DNA from: Paenibacillus silvisoli
GTDB lineage: Bacteria > Bacillota > Bacilli > Paenibacillales > Paenibacillaceae
Direction: 5' to 3'
NCBI RefSeq assembly: GCF_030866765.1
Contig: NZ_CP133017.1
Span: forward strand, 4,446,001-4,510,000
Length of the DNA stretch: 64,000 nucleotides
The notes under the pieces are model-generated. The model did not search any database. It had not been told where the DNA came from and worked only from the letters and a program-made list of their open reading frames with translations. Below are positions 25,721-33,966 of the stretch, one piece after another. Each line of letters starts with the position of its first letter. Position 1 is the stretch's first letter. The position numbers and the translations under genes are program-made.

Positions 25721-26368
25721 GCTTTTGGCAGCAGCTTGTATAAACGAGGTCGAAGTCGAGGTATAGCCGATGTCCGTCTCATATAGCCGCATAAAAACAA
25801 ACCTGAACCATCCCCCTTCCGGGTTCGCCGGATCAACCGTATCCGGAAATTCATTGGAATCGGTACAATCCCGCAGCATCACAACACGGTAATTATGATG
25901 TCGGGCGGCAAGACAAGTATGGAATAGACAGGATTTGAGATGGAAGCCTACCGCAATGATCGTATCGATATTCCATGTTTTCAGGTAATAATCGAGCACC
26001 GTACCATTAAAGCCGTCTTTATGCGATTTTGGGATGACGGCCTCCCCCTCTAATGGTTCTATGAACGGATTGAAGGTTGGCGTAAGGGGATTCCAGCTAT
26101 TCTCAAGATAAGCCAGTCCGTGTATTTTAGTGGTCACGTCCTGATCGCCGCCGACACCTTGGATCGCATTGTAGAGGTAGGCTACCTTCAGGCCTAAGCT
26201 GCGTGCTGCTTGAAGCGCAGGATGGATATTACTCTCGACGATCTGTCGATTCACTGACGATTCATCGCAATCCACTAATAGAAAAGCGGTGTTCGCAGGA
26301 TTGACGCCTATCGTCAAGTCGGGCACGGATTGATATTTTCTTACCGGCAAAGCAATTTCGCCAATCAA
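25718..26368 (-). CDS. Isochorismatase-like cysteine hydrolase
   Basis: A 216-residue member of the isochorismatase/nicotinamidase superfamily. The likely triad is Asp33 (AFLLVDCDES), Lys114 (AVIPKSHKDGFNGTVLD) and Cys147 (GFHLKSCLFHTCLAARHHNY). The substrate is not predictable. The start is TTG at 26368, eight bases after AAGGAG. The stop codon lies inside the third hairpin of array F. The C-terminal part (GGWFRFVFMRLYETDIGYTSTSTSF) is longer than in minimal family members. Confidence 0.85.
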   Translation of the reverse strand: MIGEIALPVRKYQSVPDLTIGVNPANTAFLLVDCDESSVNRQIVESNIHPALQAARSLGLKVAYLYNAIQGVGGDQDVTTKIHGLAYLENSWNPLTPTFNPFIEPLEGEAVIPKSHKDGFNGTVLDYYLKTWNIDTIIAVGFHLKSCLFHTCLAARHHNYRVVMLRDCTDSNEFPDTVDPANPEGGWFRFVFMRLYETDIGYTSTSTSFIQAAAKS

Positions 26369-26414
26369 TTAATCAACTCCTTTTTGCTCCCTTTGAACGC
26401 ATAGCAAGCCTGAT

Positions 26415-26891
26415 TTACAGCCGCAATAAAGTAATATGCTCCTCACCGATGATTTCGCCGTTGTCCCGGAAACCGAAGCTTTCATACAGCTTTCTGGCAG
26501 GCTCATTTTCAGGATTATAGTGAATCCAGCAGTATTGCGCTGGACCTGCCGGAAAGGTACGGATGAATGCCAACGCTTCTTTTATCGCTTCGCGGCCATA
26601 GCCCTTCCGTTGATGCTCTTTGGCGATCATCAACCGGAGGATGCAATAGCCATCTTCGGCGATCGACGGGACGTCGTAGCTGGTGATCCGATAAGTGATC
26701 ATGATGAAACCGACCGGCTGTTCATCCGCGTAAATGGCGAATGGAAACGGATGCCCCCCATTCGTCGCGATGACATAACACGAGGCCACGCTCGACAGGT
26801 TGGAGGCGACAAAACGGCGCTGATCCTCGGAAACTTCCAGGTTGAAAATAGCACGACGGTTTTCCAGTGTGATTTTTCGTAGCGTGATCAT
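26415..26891 (-). CDS. GNAT-family N-acetyltransferase (PaiA/BltD-like)
   Basis: A 158-residue acetyltransferase. The acetyl-CoA loop is visible in LRLMIAKEHQRKGYGREAIKEAL, with the closing NEPARKLYESFGFRDNGEI typical of spermidine-type GNAT enzymes. GGGAG lies nine bases before the ATG. It lies upstream of the cysteine hydrolase on the same strand with a 46-base gap, so the two may be co-transcribed. The acceptor amine is unknown. Confidence 0.88.
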   Translation of the reverse strand: MITLRKITLENRRAIFNLEVSEDQRRFVASNLSSVASCYVIATNGGHPFPFAIYADEQPVGFIMITYRITSYDVPSIAEDGYCILRLMIAKEHQRKGYGREAIKEALAFIRTFPAGPAQYCWIHYNPENEPARKLYESFGFRDNGEIIGEEHITLLRL

Positions 26892-27055
26892 GAGGTGCGT
26901 CTCCCTTCTATTCCTATGGTCATTGACTTGCGCCGCGGTCGCCTAATTAATATACAATAGCTTCCAAAAAAAGGAATAGACTTATGCCGGGATTTTTTAT
27001 ATACTATTATTTATCCATGGCAATTTTCGGGACTCCCCGATAGGGAGCCTCATAA

Positions 27056-27087
27056 TAAAAACCGGCACATTCAAGTGCCGGTTTTTT
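27056..27087 (-). terminator. Terminator overlapping the end of the GNAT gene
   Basis: AAACCGGCAC pairs with GTGCCGGTTT, flanked by A and T runs. The stop codon of the 27071-27937 gene lies within the loop, so translation runs into the terminator. Confidence 0.9.
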
Positions 27088-27937
27088 CGTTTGCAGGAAG
27101 CGCGTACTGGAACCGCTGCAAGTAATCCGCCATAATATGCGGATCGCGATGCCACCATAACATGGGATATTCCTGTTGTTTCACAAAGCCTAGCTTCGCC
27201 GCTAATTGAATGGACCGCCCGTTACCCGCGTCACAGTTGTAATTCGGCACTAATTGATGATGCAAACAATGCTCAATAAAAGCCGCGCCGACATTCGTCG
27301 CCAGCCCCTGCTTCTGATAAGGATCAGCGGTCACGATATCGATATCCGCATAGCCTCCGCCTACGAACATCGAATTGCAAACACTCGCAAACTCATCCTC
27401 CTTCAGCAAGCAATACCCGAACCCGCGATCCGTAAAATGCTGCGAGGAAGACCACAGAGACTCATACGAAGCGTCCATCTCTTGCTGGTATTTATCAAAT
27501 AACGCGCCCTCTACTCGTTTCATGACATAGGGATCATGCCGATTATTCAATGAAGCCCGTAGATGTTGAAACTGCGCGTAGTCGAATGCAAAAGAGGATC
27601 GCTGCAGCACGACGGTTTGTCCTGCCAGTCTTTCATTTATTGCTGCTAGCAGCTCTGGAGTGGATGCGTACAAATCGTAATACTGCGCATGATTGCGATC
27701 ATCCAACAAATAACCGGCCGCCTCGCTCATAAACCGTTCGTCGTCGCCTGTCCCGACGAACAAGTAAACGCCATAGCCGTTTGCAATCAGGGCGGATGTC
27801 GGATGCGGTTCGTTATTCACGAACACCTGCCCGGACTGTATACCGTCGATCACTGAGTAGGCGAATACAGGGTGATACGCCATATCGCTTAGCAAGGGCC
27901 GTACGCGATCATAATCTGATTTGGCTAAAAGAATCAT
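27071..27937 (-). CDS. GNAT acetyltransferase (GNAT_acetyltran family)
   Basis: A 288-residue two-domain acetyltransferase-like protein. The C-terminal part carries the GNAT signature: CLLKEDEFASVCNSMFVGGGYADIDIVTADPYQKQGLATNVGAAFIEHCL, then NYNCDAGNGRSIQLAAKLGFVKQQEYPMLWW. The N-terminal half is the variable substrate domain. ATG at 27937 is chosen since GGAGG lies eight bases upstream; an ATG 15 bases earlier precedes it. It overlaps the beta-lactamase-like gene by 29 bases and is probably its operon partner. Its stop codon sits in the terminator loop. Confidence 0.87.
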   Translation of the reverse strand: MILLAKSDYDRVRPLLSDMAYHPVFAYSVIDGIQSGQVFVNNEPHPTSALIANGYGVYLFVGTGDDERFMSEAAGYLLDDRNHAQYYDLYASTPELLAAINERLAGQTVVLQRSSFAFDYAQFQHLRASLNNRHDPYVMKRVEGALFDKYQQEMDASYESLWSSSQHFTDRGFGYCLLKEDEFASVCNSMFVGGGYADIDIVTADPYQKQGLATNVGAAFIEHCLHHQLVPNYNCDAGNGRSIQLAAKLGFVKQQEYPMLWWHRDPHIMADYLQRFQYALPANEKTGT

Positions 27938-29276
27938 TCGCTCCCCCTCCATCCTTCGAAAATTCCCGCAGCCTGCCAGAAATCGCCGTGCTTCCCGGGA
28001 AAATCGCGGCAGCGCAAGTCAGAACGCGAAAAGCATCCTCCCGGCGTCCGCTCCGCGATAAAGCATCGGCCACTTGCATAAATTGAAATTCCTCCACATA
28101 GTGCGTTTTCTGTTCCATATCCATGAACCGCCGATACTCTTCCAGCGCCCGGTCCACTCCGTCCGATAGAGCCCATGCTCCAACCGGATAAGCAGCAGAA
28201 CGCTTCATATGGCGAAGCGTCGAACCGCGCACGACATCAAGAATCGGCAAGGTTACGCTGTCCAGCCAAAGATAGTCGCAGTTGGTCATGACCGATATCG
28301 CGATGCCATCGTCGGGAAGCAGCAACAAGTGGCTCAGAAAGCCGGTATCCCACCCTGAATGGGAAAGGATTCGGGAGCCGTTATGCTCGCCAAGAAACCA
28401 TCCCAGTCCAACATGCGTTTTATCCGGTCCATAACCGGTTTCGGCATGCGGCCGCCACATCATCTCATAACTGTCGGGCTGCAAAATTCGCTCGCCATTC
28501 TCCGCCAGCCCCCTATTTACATGCATGAGCATGTAACGGCACATATCTTCGGCATTCGTATATAGCGTGGAGCTGGGTCCGTGAGCCCGGTTATACGGAA
28601 ACACCTTGCTGACTTGAACGCCGATGCCTGCCGGTCCTCCAAGCACATGAGAGACGGCAATCCGAGTCTCAACCTCCCGTTTCAGAAACGAGCTGGACCG
28701 CATGCCCGCCGGCTCCAAAACGCTTGTTTTCATATACTGCTCGAAGCTCATCCCGCTGACCTTCGCGATCACCTCTCCCAAAATCTCATAGCCGATATTG
28801 CTATAGGCGAATGCTGCGCCGGGTTCGCTCCGCAGCTTATGATGACGAAGACCTCTGACGTAGCGTTCCAAACTTTCCTCGTCGTACTCGGGCCGATCCC
28901 AAGCATAATCGTCTTCATCCGGCATGCCAGATGTGTGATTCAGAAGCTGTCTGACCGTTATCGCCCGATACCGTTCATCTTCCAGCTTAAAATAAGGCAG
29001 ATAGGCGGTGATCGAGCCATCCAAATCGACTTTTCCGCGCTCCGCCAGCTGCATCAGAGCCGTAGCTACGAAGGTTTTCGAGACCGAGGCTTGATGAAAT
29101 AACGTGCCTCTTACAACGGGGTCGCCTGAGCGTAGATTTGCTGTACCATATTCGCCGGCAAGCAGCATTTGGTTGTCCTTGACGATGCCGACGGCTAATC
29201 CCGGCAGCTGTTCATATACGACAAACTCGGTCAACAGGCCGTGCAACCGAGCCGCCAACTCTTGATGGTTATTCAT
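27909..29276 (-). CDS. Serine hydrolase of the beta-lactamase (class C-like) family
   Basis: A 455-residue protein without signal peptide, so probably cytoplasmic. The three catalytic motifs of serine beta-lactamases/penicillin-recognising enzymes are seen: SVSK (Ser64-Lys67) in TLFHQASVSKTFVATALMQLAERG, YSN in AFAYSNIGYEILGEVI, and HSG in ILSHSGWDTGFLSHLLLLP. Such intracellular forms are often esterases or peptidases rather than antibiotic-inactivating enzymes. GGGAGGG precedes the ATG. Its 3' end overlaps the start of the downstream GNAT gene. Confidence 0.9.
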   Translation of the reverse strand: MNNHQELAARLHGLLTEFVVYEQLPGLAVGIVKDNQMLLAGEYGTANLRSGDPVVRGTLFHQASVSKTFVATALMQLAERGKVDLDGSITAYLPYFKLEDERYRAITVRQLLNHTSGMPDEDDYAWDRPEYDEESLERYVRGLRHHKLRSEPGAAFAYSNIGYEILGEVIAKVSGMSFEQYMKTSVLEPAGMRSSSFLKREVETRIAVSHVLGGPAGIGVQVSKVFPYNRAHGPSSTLYTNAEDMCRYMLMHVNRGLAENGERILQPDSYEMMWRPHAETGYGPDKTHVGLGWFLGEHNGSRILSHSGWDTGFLSHLLLLPDDGIAISVMTNCDYLWLDSVTLPILDVVRGSTLRHMKRSAAYPVGAWALSDGVDRALEEYRRFMDMEQKTHYVEEFQFMQVADALSRSGRREDAFRVLTCAAAIFPGSTAISGRLREFSKDGGGANDSFSQIRL

Positions 29277-29376
29277 TTTGTGCCCTCCCGAAACTTGTTA
29301 CGCATACGCTACCGACAGAATAGCAAGCCAGGCGGGCAGATAATAGAGAAGAAACAATTAGGAACTATTATCTGCA

Positions 29377-29414
29377 CAAAAAAGCCACATCAACGTTTGC
29401 GCGTCATGTGGCTT
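29377..29414 (-). terminator. Terminator of the CD3324-type gene
   Basis: On the minus strand AAGCCACAT and ATGTGGCTT form a stem around 15 bases, followed by TTTTTT. It begins eight bases past the stop at 29422. Confidence 0.85.
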
Positions 29415-29421
29415 CCTGCAT

Positions 29422-29688
29422 CTATTTTTTTGCATATACGATTTTTTTGATGCTGTCATAGGACAGATAAAATTGCTCGGAGAGCTGATTAATCGTCGAA
29501 CCGCTCTCAAACCTGCTGCGAATTTCCGCGTTTCGTTGTCCCAGCTTCGTTCGGCTCCCCGAGTTCTCGCCCCATTTTTTCCGCGAGCCTTCGGGGGCAG
29601 GGACATACACGACGCCCCCGTGAAAATATTTCTGAATCTCTTTCAGCAAATCTTCCGGGAAAATAATATCTGCTTTAACGTATTTCAT
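29422..29688 (-). CDS. CD3324-family small protein with helix-turn-helix
   Basis: An 88-residue protein matching the CD3324 family of Firmicutes (MKYVKADIIFPEDLLKEIQKYFHGGVVYVP, then KWGENSGSRTKLGQRNAEIRSRFESGSTINQLSEQFYLSYDSIKKIVY). The C-terminal third reads as a helix-turn-helix like those of Mor-type activators, so a DNA-binding role is plausible but unproven. The start is ATG at 29688, ten bases after AGGAG; an upstream extension lacks a ribosome site. It has its own terminator and a promoter at 29894-29922, with a structured leader between. Confidence 0.8.
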   Translation of the reverse strand: MKYVKADIIFPEDLLKEIQKYFHGGVVYVPAPEGSRKKWGENSGSRTKLGQRNAEIRSRFESGSTINQLSEQFYLSYDSIKKIVYAKK

Positions 29689-29724
29689 GTTCGCTCTGCT
29701 CCTTAAATGTGTTTGTTTAAGGGA

Positions 29725-29812
29725 GCAAAGTTTGCACGACGACACGAGTTAGCGGTTTACGCCTTTAAGCTCCACACAATCAACCGCCGTTTGTTTGTCG
29801 TTCAAACTTTGC
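29725..29812. repeat. Nested inverted repeat in the leader of the CD3324-type gene
   Basis: GCAAAGTTTGCACGAC (29725-29740) is the reverse complement, with one mismatch, of GTCGTTCAAACTTTGC (29797-29812). Inside it AGCGGTT (29751-29757) can pair with AACCGCC (29782-29788). It would fold into a long hairpin in the transcript from the promoter at 29894-29922, upstream of the 29688 start. Confidence 0.65.
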
Positions 29813-29838
29813 GCGGAGCTAAGCATTAACTTTCTCAT
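29749..29838 (-). CDS. Possible 29-residue leader peptide
   Basis: A short frame starting with ATG at 29838, preceded by TAAGGAGG, encoding MRKLMLSSAQ... and ending VELKGVNR at a TAA. It lies between the promoter at 29894-29922 and the CD3324-type gene, and its coding sequence contains one arm of the inverted repeat. It could be a leader peptide whose translation affects folding, a decayed gene start, or chance. No homologue is recognised with confidence. Confidence 0.35.
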   Translation of the reverse strand: MRKLMLSSAQSLNDKQTAVDCVELKGVNR

Positions 29839-29893
29839 ATAGGTACTGAACCTCCTTACTTGGACATGATAAAACGCCTCAAATACTTTCCAT

Positions 29894-29922
29894 ATCTTAC
29901 AATCGGTTTGAAAATTTGTCTA
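29894..29922 (-). promoter_or_regulatory. Promoter of the CD3324-type transcript
   Basis: On the minus strand TAGACA and TAAGAT are separated by 17 bases, followed by the AAGGAGG of the small leader frame. Confidence 0.55.
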
Positions 29923-29946
29923 TGTTGTATATCTTTATGCTTCCGT

Positions 29947-30882
29947 TCATGCGATCGGCACGTACTCTCCATTGAATTGAAATTGGTAGCCTTCGTCGAT
30001 GCGGATGTAGCCAAGAATGCAATGTCCCCGATCCCTGCATACAACACCCGAGTAATTCTGGTTGTCTACATTGCCTTCTGCAACCGTTATGGCGTGATCA
30101 TCGCAGCTTAGAACGACGCCAATGTGATCATGCGACCGGTCGGTCAGCAGTTTCTCGAAAATGACGATATCGCCGCGTTCCGGCTTGAACCCATCTTCCC
30201 CGTCGCTGTAGAAAAAACCTGTTTCGGGCAGCCGAGCCCAGTCCAGCCACGCACCAACCCCGGCCAAGCGAAACTTATGATTCGGATAGCGAATCGGAAG
30301 TCGTATGCCAGCCTGCATACAACAGTGGTATACGAATGCCGCGCACCAATTGCCTTTCAATACTTGATAGATATCAGCGTCAGGCCAATATTCGCAAATA
30401 TCCCTGTAGTGTTTGTCTTCCGGAATGCCAATAATATTTTGCTTTGTGAGCCTTTCAGCTGCGTTGGCCATTATAGAAAGTCTGGCTTCCGTGTGCTTGG
30501 CCGCGGTTTTCGTTTGAGTATAGGATCCGTGGGCTCGTTCTCGATCGTCATGATAAAATATCATTCGTAAAATGATCGTCAACTCATCATCGTTGAACAT
30601 TTGAGCGTTGCGCAAGATTGGTCTTACAGCATCTGCGCTATTCGGGCCTGGGAAAGCTGTGACGCCTGTTTGATAAAAGTAAAAATCGTGTAGTAGTCCC
30701 GCTACTGCAGCCATTTCCTCCGACTCTCCCCGATGCTTTGCGATCATCGAAGCCTTTCTTGCTGCTTCGGTCAGCTTCGACAACGCCTCCTCCGCCTCAA
30801 CGTCGCTCATCACAGAAGTAAATATCTCACGAACCAGAACTCGCACCTTTTCCAGGCGCGCGAAAACGTTCACCTCGAACAT
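29947..30882 (-). CDS. HD domain fused to CHAP-type cysteine peptidase domain
   Basis: A 311-residue protein without signal peptide. The N-terminal part (about 1-140) is an HD-type phosphohydrolase with His50, His65-Asp66 (AVAGLLHDFYFYQTGV) and a late HDDRERAHG. The C-terminal part (about 170-305) is a CHAP/NlpC-like domain with Cys180 in GNWCAAFVYHCCMQAGIRLP, His in SHDHIGVVLS and Glu269 in TVAEGNVDN. CHAP domains cleave peptidoglycan amides or peptides, and a cytoplasmic fusion with an HD domain is unusual. The ATG at 30882 follows GAGGAGG by six bases. A longer start lies inside repeat array B and is rejected. Confidence 0.82.
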   Translation of the reverse strand: MFEVNVFARLEKVRVLVREIFTSVMSDVEAEEALSKLTEAARKASMIAKHRGESEEMAAVAGLLHDFYFYQTGVTAFPGPNSADAVRPILRNAQMFNDDELTIILRMIFYHDDRERAHGSYTQTKTAAKHTEARLSIMANAAERLTKQNIIGIPEDKHYRDICEYWPDADIYQVLKGNWCAAFVYHCCMQAGIRLPIRYPNHKFRLAGVGAWLDWARLPETGFFYSDGEDGFKPERGDIVIFEKLLTDRSHDHIGVVLSCDDHAITVAEGNVDNQNYSGVVCRDRGHCILGYIRIDEGYQFQFNGEYVPIA

Positions 30883-30943
30883 CAGCGGCCTCCTCGATTC
30901 AGAATCGTCACGTTTTCCGGCACTACGCGCCAAGCTGAATTGT

Positions 30944-31129
30944 CTAACGGTTGCCATAGCGCTTATTCGGACTAAAACATCCCCATTTTAACAGCTAACG
31001 GTTGCCATTGCGGCTATTTGCCAAAAATCAATACAATTCGCTGCCCAAATCGTCAAATAGCCTCTGTGGCAACCGTTACAATTTCAATAGCGCCCATTTA
31101 GGCAAAATAGCCGCCGTGGCAACCGTTAG
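30944..31129. repeat. Array B: four-unit dyad repeat element, about 186 bp
   Basis: Same architecture as array A: plus units at 30944-30968 and 30995-31019, minus units at 31055-31079 and 31105-31129, with a 35-nt centre. Units carry CTAACGGTTGCCA and end with (G)CTATTT; the first has a slightly altered end. It lies between the HD-CHAP start and the thiO stop, on the far side of the thiamine operon terminator. Confidence 0.85.
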
Positions 31130-31143
31130 CAATCGAAACCAAC

Positions 31144-31167
31144 AAAAAAGGAGGGGTTCCCCCCTCC
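31144..31167 (-). terminator. Terminator of the thiamine operon
   Basis: GGAGGGG (31150-31156) pairs with CCCCTCC (31161-31167). Read on the minus strand it is followed by TTTTTT and lies just past the thiO stop. Confidence 0.85.
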
Positions 31168-31180
31168 CTCTTCTTCCGCT

Positions 31181-32293
31181 TTAAGAAAATCGCCCCGGCA
31201 AGAACGCCCGATAATCCTCCGAAGGCGATCCTTTCCCCTCGATCCAATCGGCCGCCAGCTTGGCGGTTGCCGGACTAAGCAGGATGCCGTTCCGGTAATG
31301 GCCGACCGCGAAGACAACGCGGCTCGCATCGTCCATAGCGCCAATAAGCGGGAGCCCATCGAGCGTCGACGGACGCAAGCCCGCCCACTTGTGGAACGGA
31401 ACGCGATGCTCGAGAAACGGAAACATCGCCTTGTTCCATTTTCGAAGCCGCTCGATGCCTCGCTCCGTGACCGTCGTATCGAAGCCGGCCACATCCTCGG
31501 ATGCGCCGCAGACGAGCGTTCCGTTTTCTTTGCCCACCAGGTAGCCCTGATTGCCGAAAACCATATGCTGCACGGGCTTCGCGTCAACCGCATAAGCGCA
31601 AATCTGGCCCCGAATCGGATAGACGGGAATATCGACGCCGAACGTACCCGCGAGCTCCTGCGCCCAAGCCCCGTTACAGACAAGCAGCCGGTCGCCGCGG
31701 AACGTACTCCCATCTTTAGACAGGAGAACGATCTCATCCCGCCACCGGGCGACGGACACCTGCTCCAATTGGTCGCAAATGTCGACCCCAAGCCGCCGGC
31801 AGCCCTCCTCCAGCGCTTGCACATAATGCGGCGCATACAGATGGCTTTCCTCCGGCGTATACAGCGCCGCTCGTACTTGCCGCGACAAGAGCGGCTCCAA
31901 GCGGAACAACGCGTCTCCTTCGAGAATAGTGCCGGAGGAGCCGAATTGCCGCTGCCATAGCAGTCTGCCTTCCAGCGCCAGCAAATCCGCCTCGTGATAC
32001 GCGACGTACAGGCTTCCGGAATTCGTATATTCGAAGGTCCCCCCGGATACCTGTTTCACTTCAGCCTGCCAATCCGGATAAAGCCGCAAGCTTTCCCAGC
32101 CAAACCGGAAAAAGGGATCGGAGCCTTCCACGTTTTCGGAATACGGTGCCAGCATGCCGGCAGCCGCGCCCGAAGCCTGCCCCCCGCAGCGGTTGATTTC
32201 GAGAACCGTGACCTGATGGCCCCGTTTCTGCAATTCAAACGCGCAGGACAGCCCGATGACTCCGCCTCCCATGACGACAATGCGATCTTTCAT
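31181..32293 (-). CDS. thiO: Glycine oxidase ThiO
   Basis: A 370-residue FAD-dependent amine oxidase that oxidises glycine to dehydroglycine for the thiazole ring. The Rossmann dinucleotide motif IVVMGGGVIGLSCAFELQKRGHQVTVLE is at the N-terminus, and the C-terminal WAGLRPSTLDGLPLIGAMDDASRVVFAVGHYRNGILLSPATA is typical for ThiO. Its place after thiG and thiS in a thiamine operon sets it apart from other DadA-like oxidases. Last gene of the operon. Confidence 0.93.
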   Translation of the reverse strand: MKDRIVVMGGGVIGLSCAFELQKRGHQVTVLEINRCGGQASGAAAGMLAPYSENVEGSDPFFRFGWESLRLYPDWQAEVKQVSGGTFEYTNSGSLYVAYHEADLLALEGRLLWQRQFGSSGTILEGDALFRLEPLLSRQVRAALYTPEESHLYAPHYVQALEEGCRRLGVDICDQLEQVSVARWRDEIVLLSKDGSTFRGDRLLVCNGAWAQELAGTFGVDIPVYPIRGQICAYAVDAKPVQHMVFGNQGYLVGKENGTLVCGASEDVAGFDTTVTERGIERLRKWNKAMFPFLEHRVPFHKWAGLRPSTLDGLPLIGAMDDASRVVFAVGHYRNGILLSPATAKLAADWIEGKGSPSEDYRAFLPGRFS

Positions 32294-32332
32294 GTTTCAG
32301 CCTACTCTCCCAAGCTTACTCTATTACCAGAC

Positions 32333-33112
32333 TTAGTTTAATTTAAATGCCTCGTAACCGCTGCTTGCCGACGCGTAACGCTTCTTCTCGATCCGTCCCG
32401 ACAAATAAGCGAGCCGCCCCGCTTCGATGCCCATCCGCATCGCCTGCGCCATGCCGACCGGGTTTCTCGCTTTGGCCACCGGCGTATTCATCAACACAGC
32501 GGATACGCCAAGCTCCATCGCCTGCGTCACATCGCTCACCGAACCGAGGCCGGCATCCACGATAATCGGAACGTTCGCGTCTTCGACGATCAAGCCGAGA
32601 TGATACGGATTCAGAATGCCGAGCCCGGTTCCGATCGGGGCCGCCCCCGGCATGACCGCCGCGGCTCCCGCCTCTTCCAGCCGTTTGCACATGATCGGGT
32701 CATCCGTAATGTACGGCAGAACGGTGAATCCTTCTTTGACGAGCGTCTCCGTCGCTTTTAACGTTTCGATCGGATCTGGCAGCAGCGTGCGCTCGTTGGC
32801 GCTGATCTCCACCTTGATCCAATCGCTCAAGCCGGAAGCGCGCGCCAGCCGGGCGATACGGACCGCTTCCTCCGCCGTCCGCGCGCCGGACGTATTCGGA
32901 AGATAAATATATTCCTCATGCTGCAGATGCTGCAGGATGGAATCGTCCTCGGTAGCTTCCAGATTAATGCGTCTCACGGCAAAGGTCAGCACTTGAGCGC
33001 CGGACGCTTTGATCGCTTCCTTCTGAACATAGGGATTCGGAAAAAGTCCGGTACCGATAAAAAAACGCGAGGACAACTCGCGGTTGCCGATGCGCAATAG
33101 ATCCTGTTTCAT
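32333..33112 (-). CDS. thiG: Thiazole synthase ThiG
   Basis: A 259-residue TIM-barrel enzyme that joins deoxyxylulose 5-phosphate, dehydroglycine and sulfur from ThiS-thiocarboxylate into the thiazole phosphate. The Schiff-base lysine is expected in SDWIKVEI; GAAAVMPGAAPIGTGLGILNP and IVDAGLGSVSDVTQAMELGVSAVLMNT are hallmark stretches. The start ATG at 33112 gives MKQDLLRIGNRELSSRFFIGTG; a longer frame upstream overlaps thiS and is rejected. Eight bases separate it from thiS. Confidence 0.95.
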   Translation of the reverse strand: MKQDLLRIGNRELSSRFFIGTGLFPNPYVQKEAIKASGAQVLTFAVRRINLEATEDDSILQHLQHEEYIYLPNTSGARTAEEAVRIARLARASGLSDWIKVEISANERTLLPDPIETLKATETLVKEGFTVLPYITDDPIMCKRLEEAGAAAVMPGAAPIGTGLGILNPYHLGLIVEDANVPIIVDAGLGSVSDVTQAMELGVSAVLMNTPVAKARNPVGMAQAMRMGIEAGRLAYLSGRIEKKRYASASSGYEAFKLN

Positions 33113-33120
33113 CGCGTTCG

Positions 33121-33318
33121 TCAGCCTCCCCCAACAAAATGTACAAGCTCGATCTGCATATGGGGCCGCACACTTGTATCCGCCCATTGCGCAGCCGTAA
33201 GAACCGATCCGTCCGCTTCAACGACGACCGGCTTCCCGGCCAAGCCGAAATGGTTAATGACATCCTGGATCGTCTCCGCATCCAGCTCTTGCTTCTTGCC
33301 GTTAATGACAAGCTCCAC
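33121..33318 (-). CDS. thiS: Sulfur carrier protein ThiS
   Basis: A 65-residue ubiquitin-like sulfur carrier ending in FVGGG. The terminal Gly is adenylated by ThiF and turned into the thiocarboxylate used by ThiG. One more Gly than the usual GG end is present. Begins MELVINGKKQELDAETIQDVINHFGL. Within the thiamine operon between thiE and thiG. Confidence 0.93.
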   Translation of the reverse strand: MELVINGKKQELDAETIQDVINHFGLAGKPVVVEADGSVLTAAQWADTSVRPHMQIELVHFVGGG

Positions 33319-33330
33319 CGCAAACCCCTC

Positions 33331-33945
33331 CTAGTTCAATTTGGCGAGGAACGCTTTGCAAGTTCCCTGCACGTCGCCGCTGCCGACGATTTCGCTGACC
33401 GCGCAAATGCGAGTCGCGCCTGCCGCGATGACTTGGTCGACGTTGCTCAGCTTAATGCCGCCAATGGCCACGAACGGAATTCGAATCCGGTCCGCTACCT
33501 CGCGCACATACGAAACGGTAACGGGATCGACGACATCCACCTTCGTTTTCGTCGGAAACACGGGACCTACGCCGATATAGTCCGCGCCGTCGCGTTCGGC
33601 CTGCAGCGCTTCTTCGAGCTTATGCGTGGAAATTCCGATGATTTTGTCTCCCACGAGCTTCCTTGCCTCATGAAGCGGCACATCCTCCTGGCCCAGATGA
33701 ATGCCGTCCGCATCGACCGCCAGCGCGATATCGATGTGATCGTTGACGATGAACGTGACGCCGTGCTTACGCGTCAGCTCCCGAAGCGCTTGCGCCTTTT
33801 GCAGCAGCTCTTCTTTGCCGCTCGTTTTATCCCGCAACTGAACGATGTCGACGCCGCCGAGAATCGCTTCCTCCATGACCTCGATCATGCTGCGGCCCGG
33901 ATGGAATTGCTCGCCCGTAATGGCATATAAACGAAAATCCTTCAT
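33331..33945 (-). CDS. thiE: Thiamine-phosphate synthase ThiE
   Basis: A 204-residue TIM-barrel enzyme that couples HMP pyrophosphate with thiazole phosphate to give thiamine phosphate. Family motifs VQLRDKTSGKEELLQKA, FIVNDHIDIALAVDADGIHLGQED, GADYIGVGPVFPTKTK and PFVAIGGI are present. ATG at 33945 follows GGAGG by ten bases; an in-frame start 18 bases earlier is weaker. Confidence 0.95.
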   Translation of the reverse strand: MKDFRLYAITGEQFHPGRSMIEVMEEAILGGVDIVQLRDKTSGKEELLQKAQALRELTRKHGVTFIVNDHIDIALAVDADGIHLGQEDVPLHEARKLVGDKIIGISTHKLEEALQAERDGADYIGVGPVFPTKTKVDVVDPVTVSYVREVADRIRIPFVAIGGIKLSNVDQVIAAGATRICAVSEIVGSGDVQGTCKAFLAKLN

Positions 33946-33966
33946 CGATCTCTCTCCTCCCAAAAT

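Noticed and set aside
27031-27047. CTCCC/GGGAG hairpin upstream of the terminator at 27056 as a riboswitch
   Set aside because: Only a five-base stem with no conserved aptamer blocks; it is downstream of the nearest gene rather than in a leader.
30883-30957. Longer start for the HD-CHAP gene
   Set aside because: It begins inside repeat array B and has no ribosome site, whereas the ATG at 30882 follows GAGGAGG.
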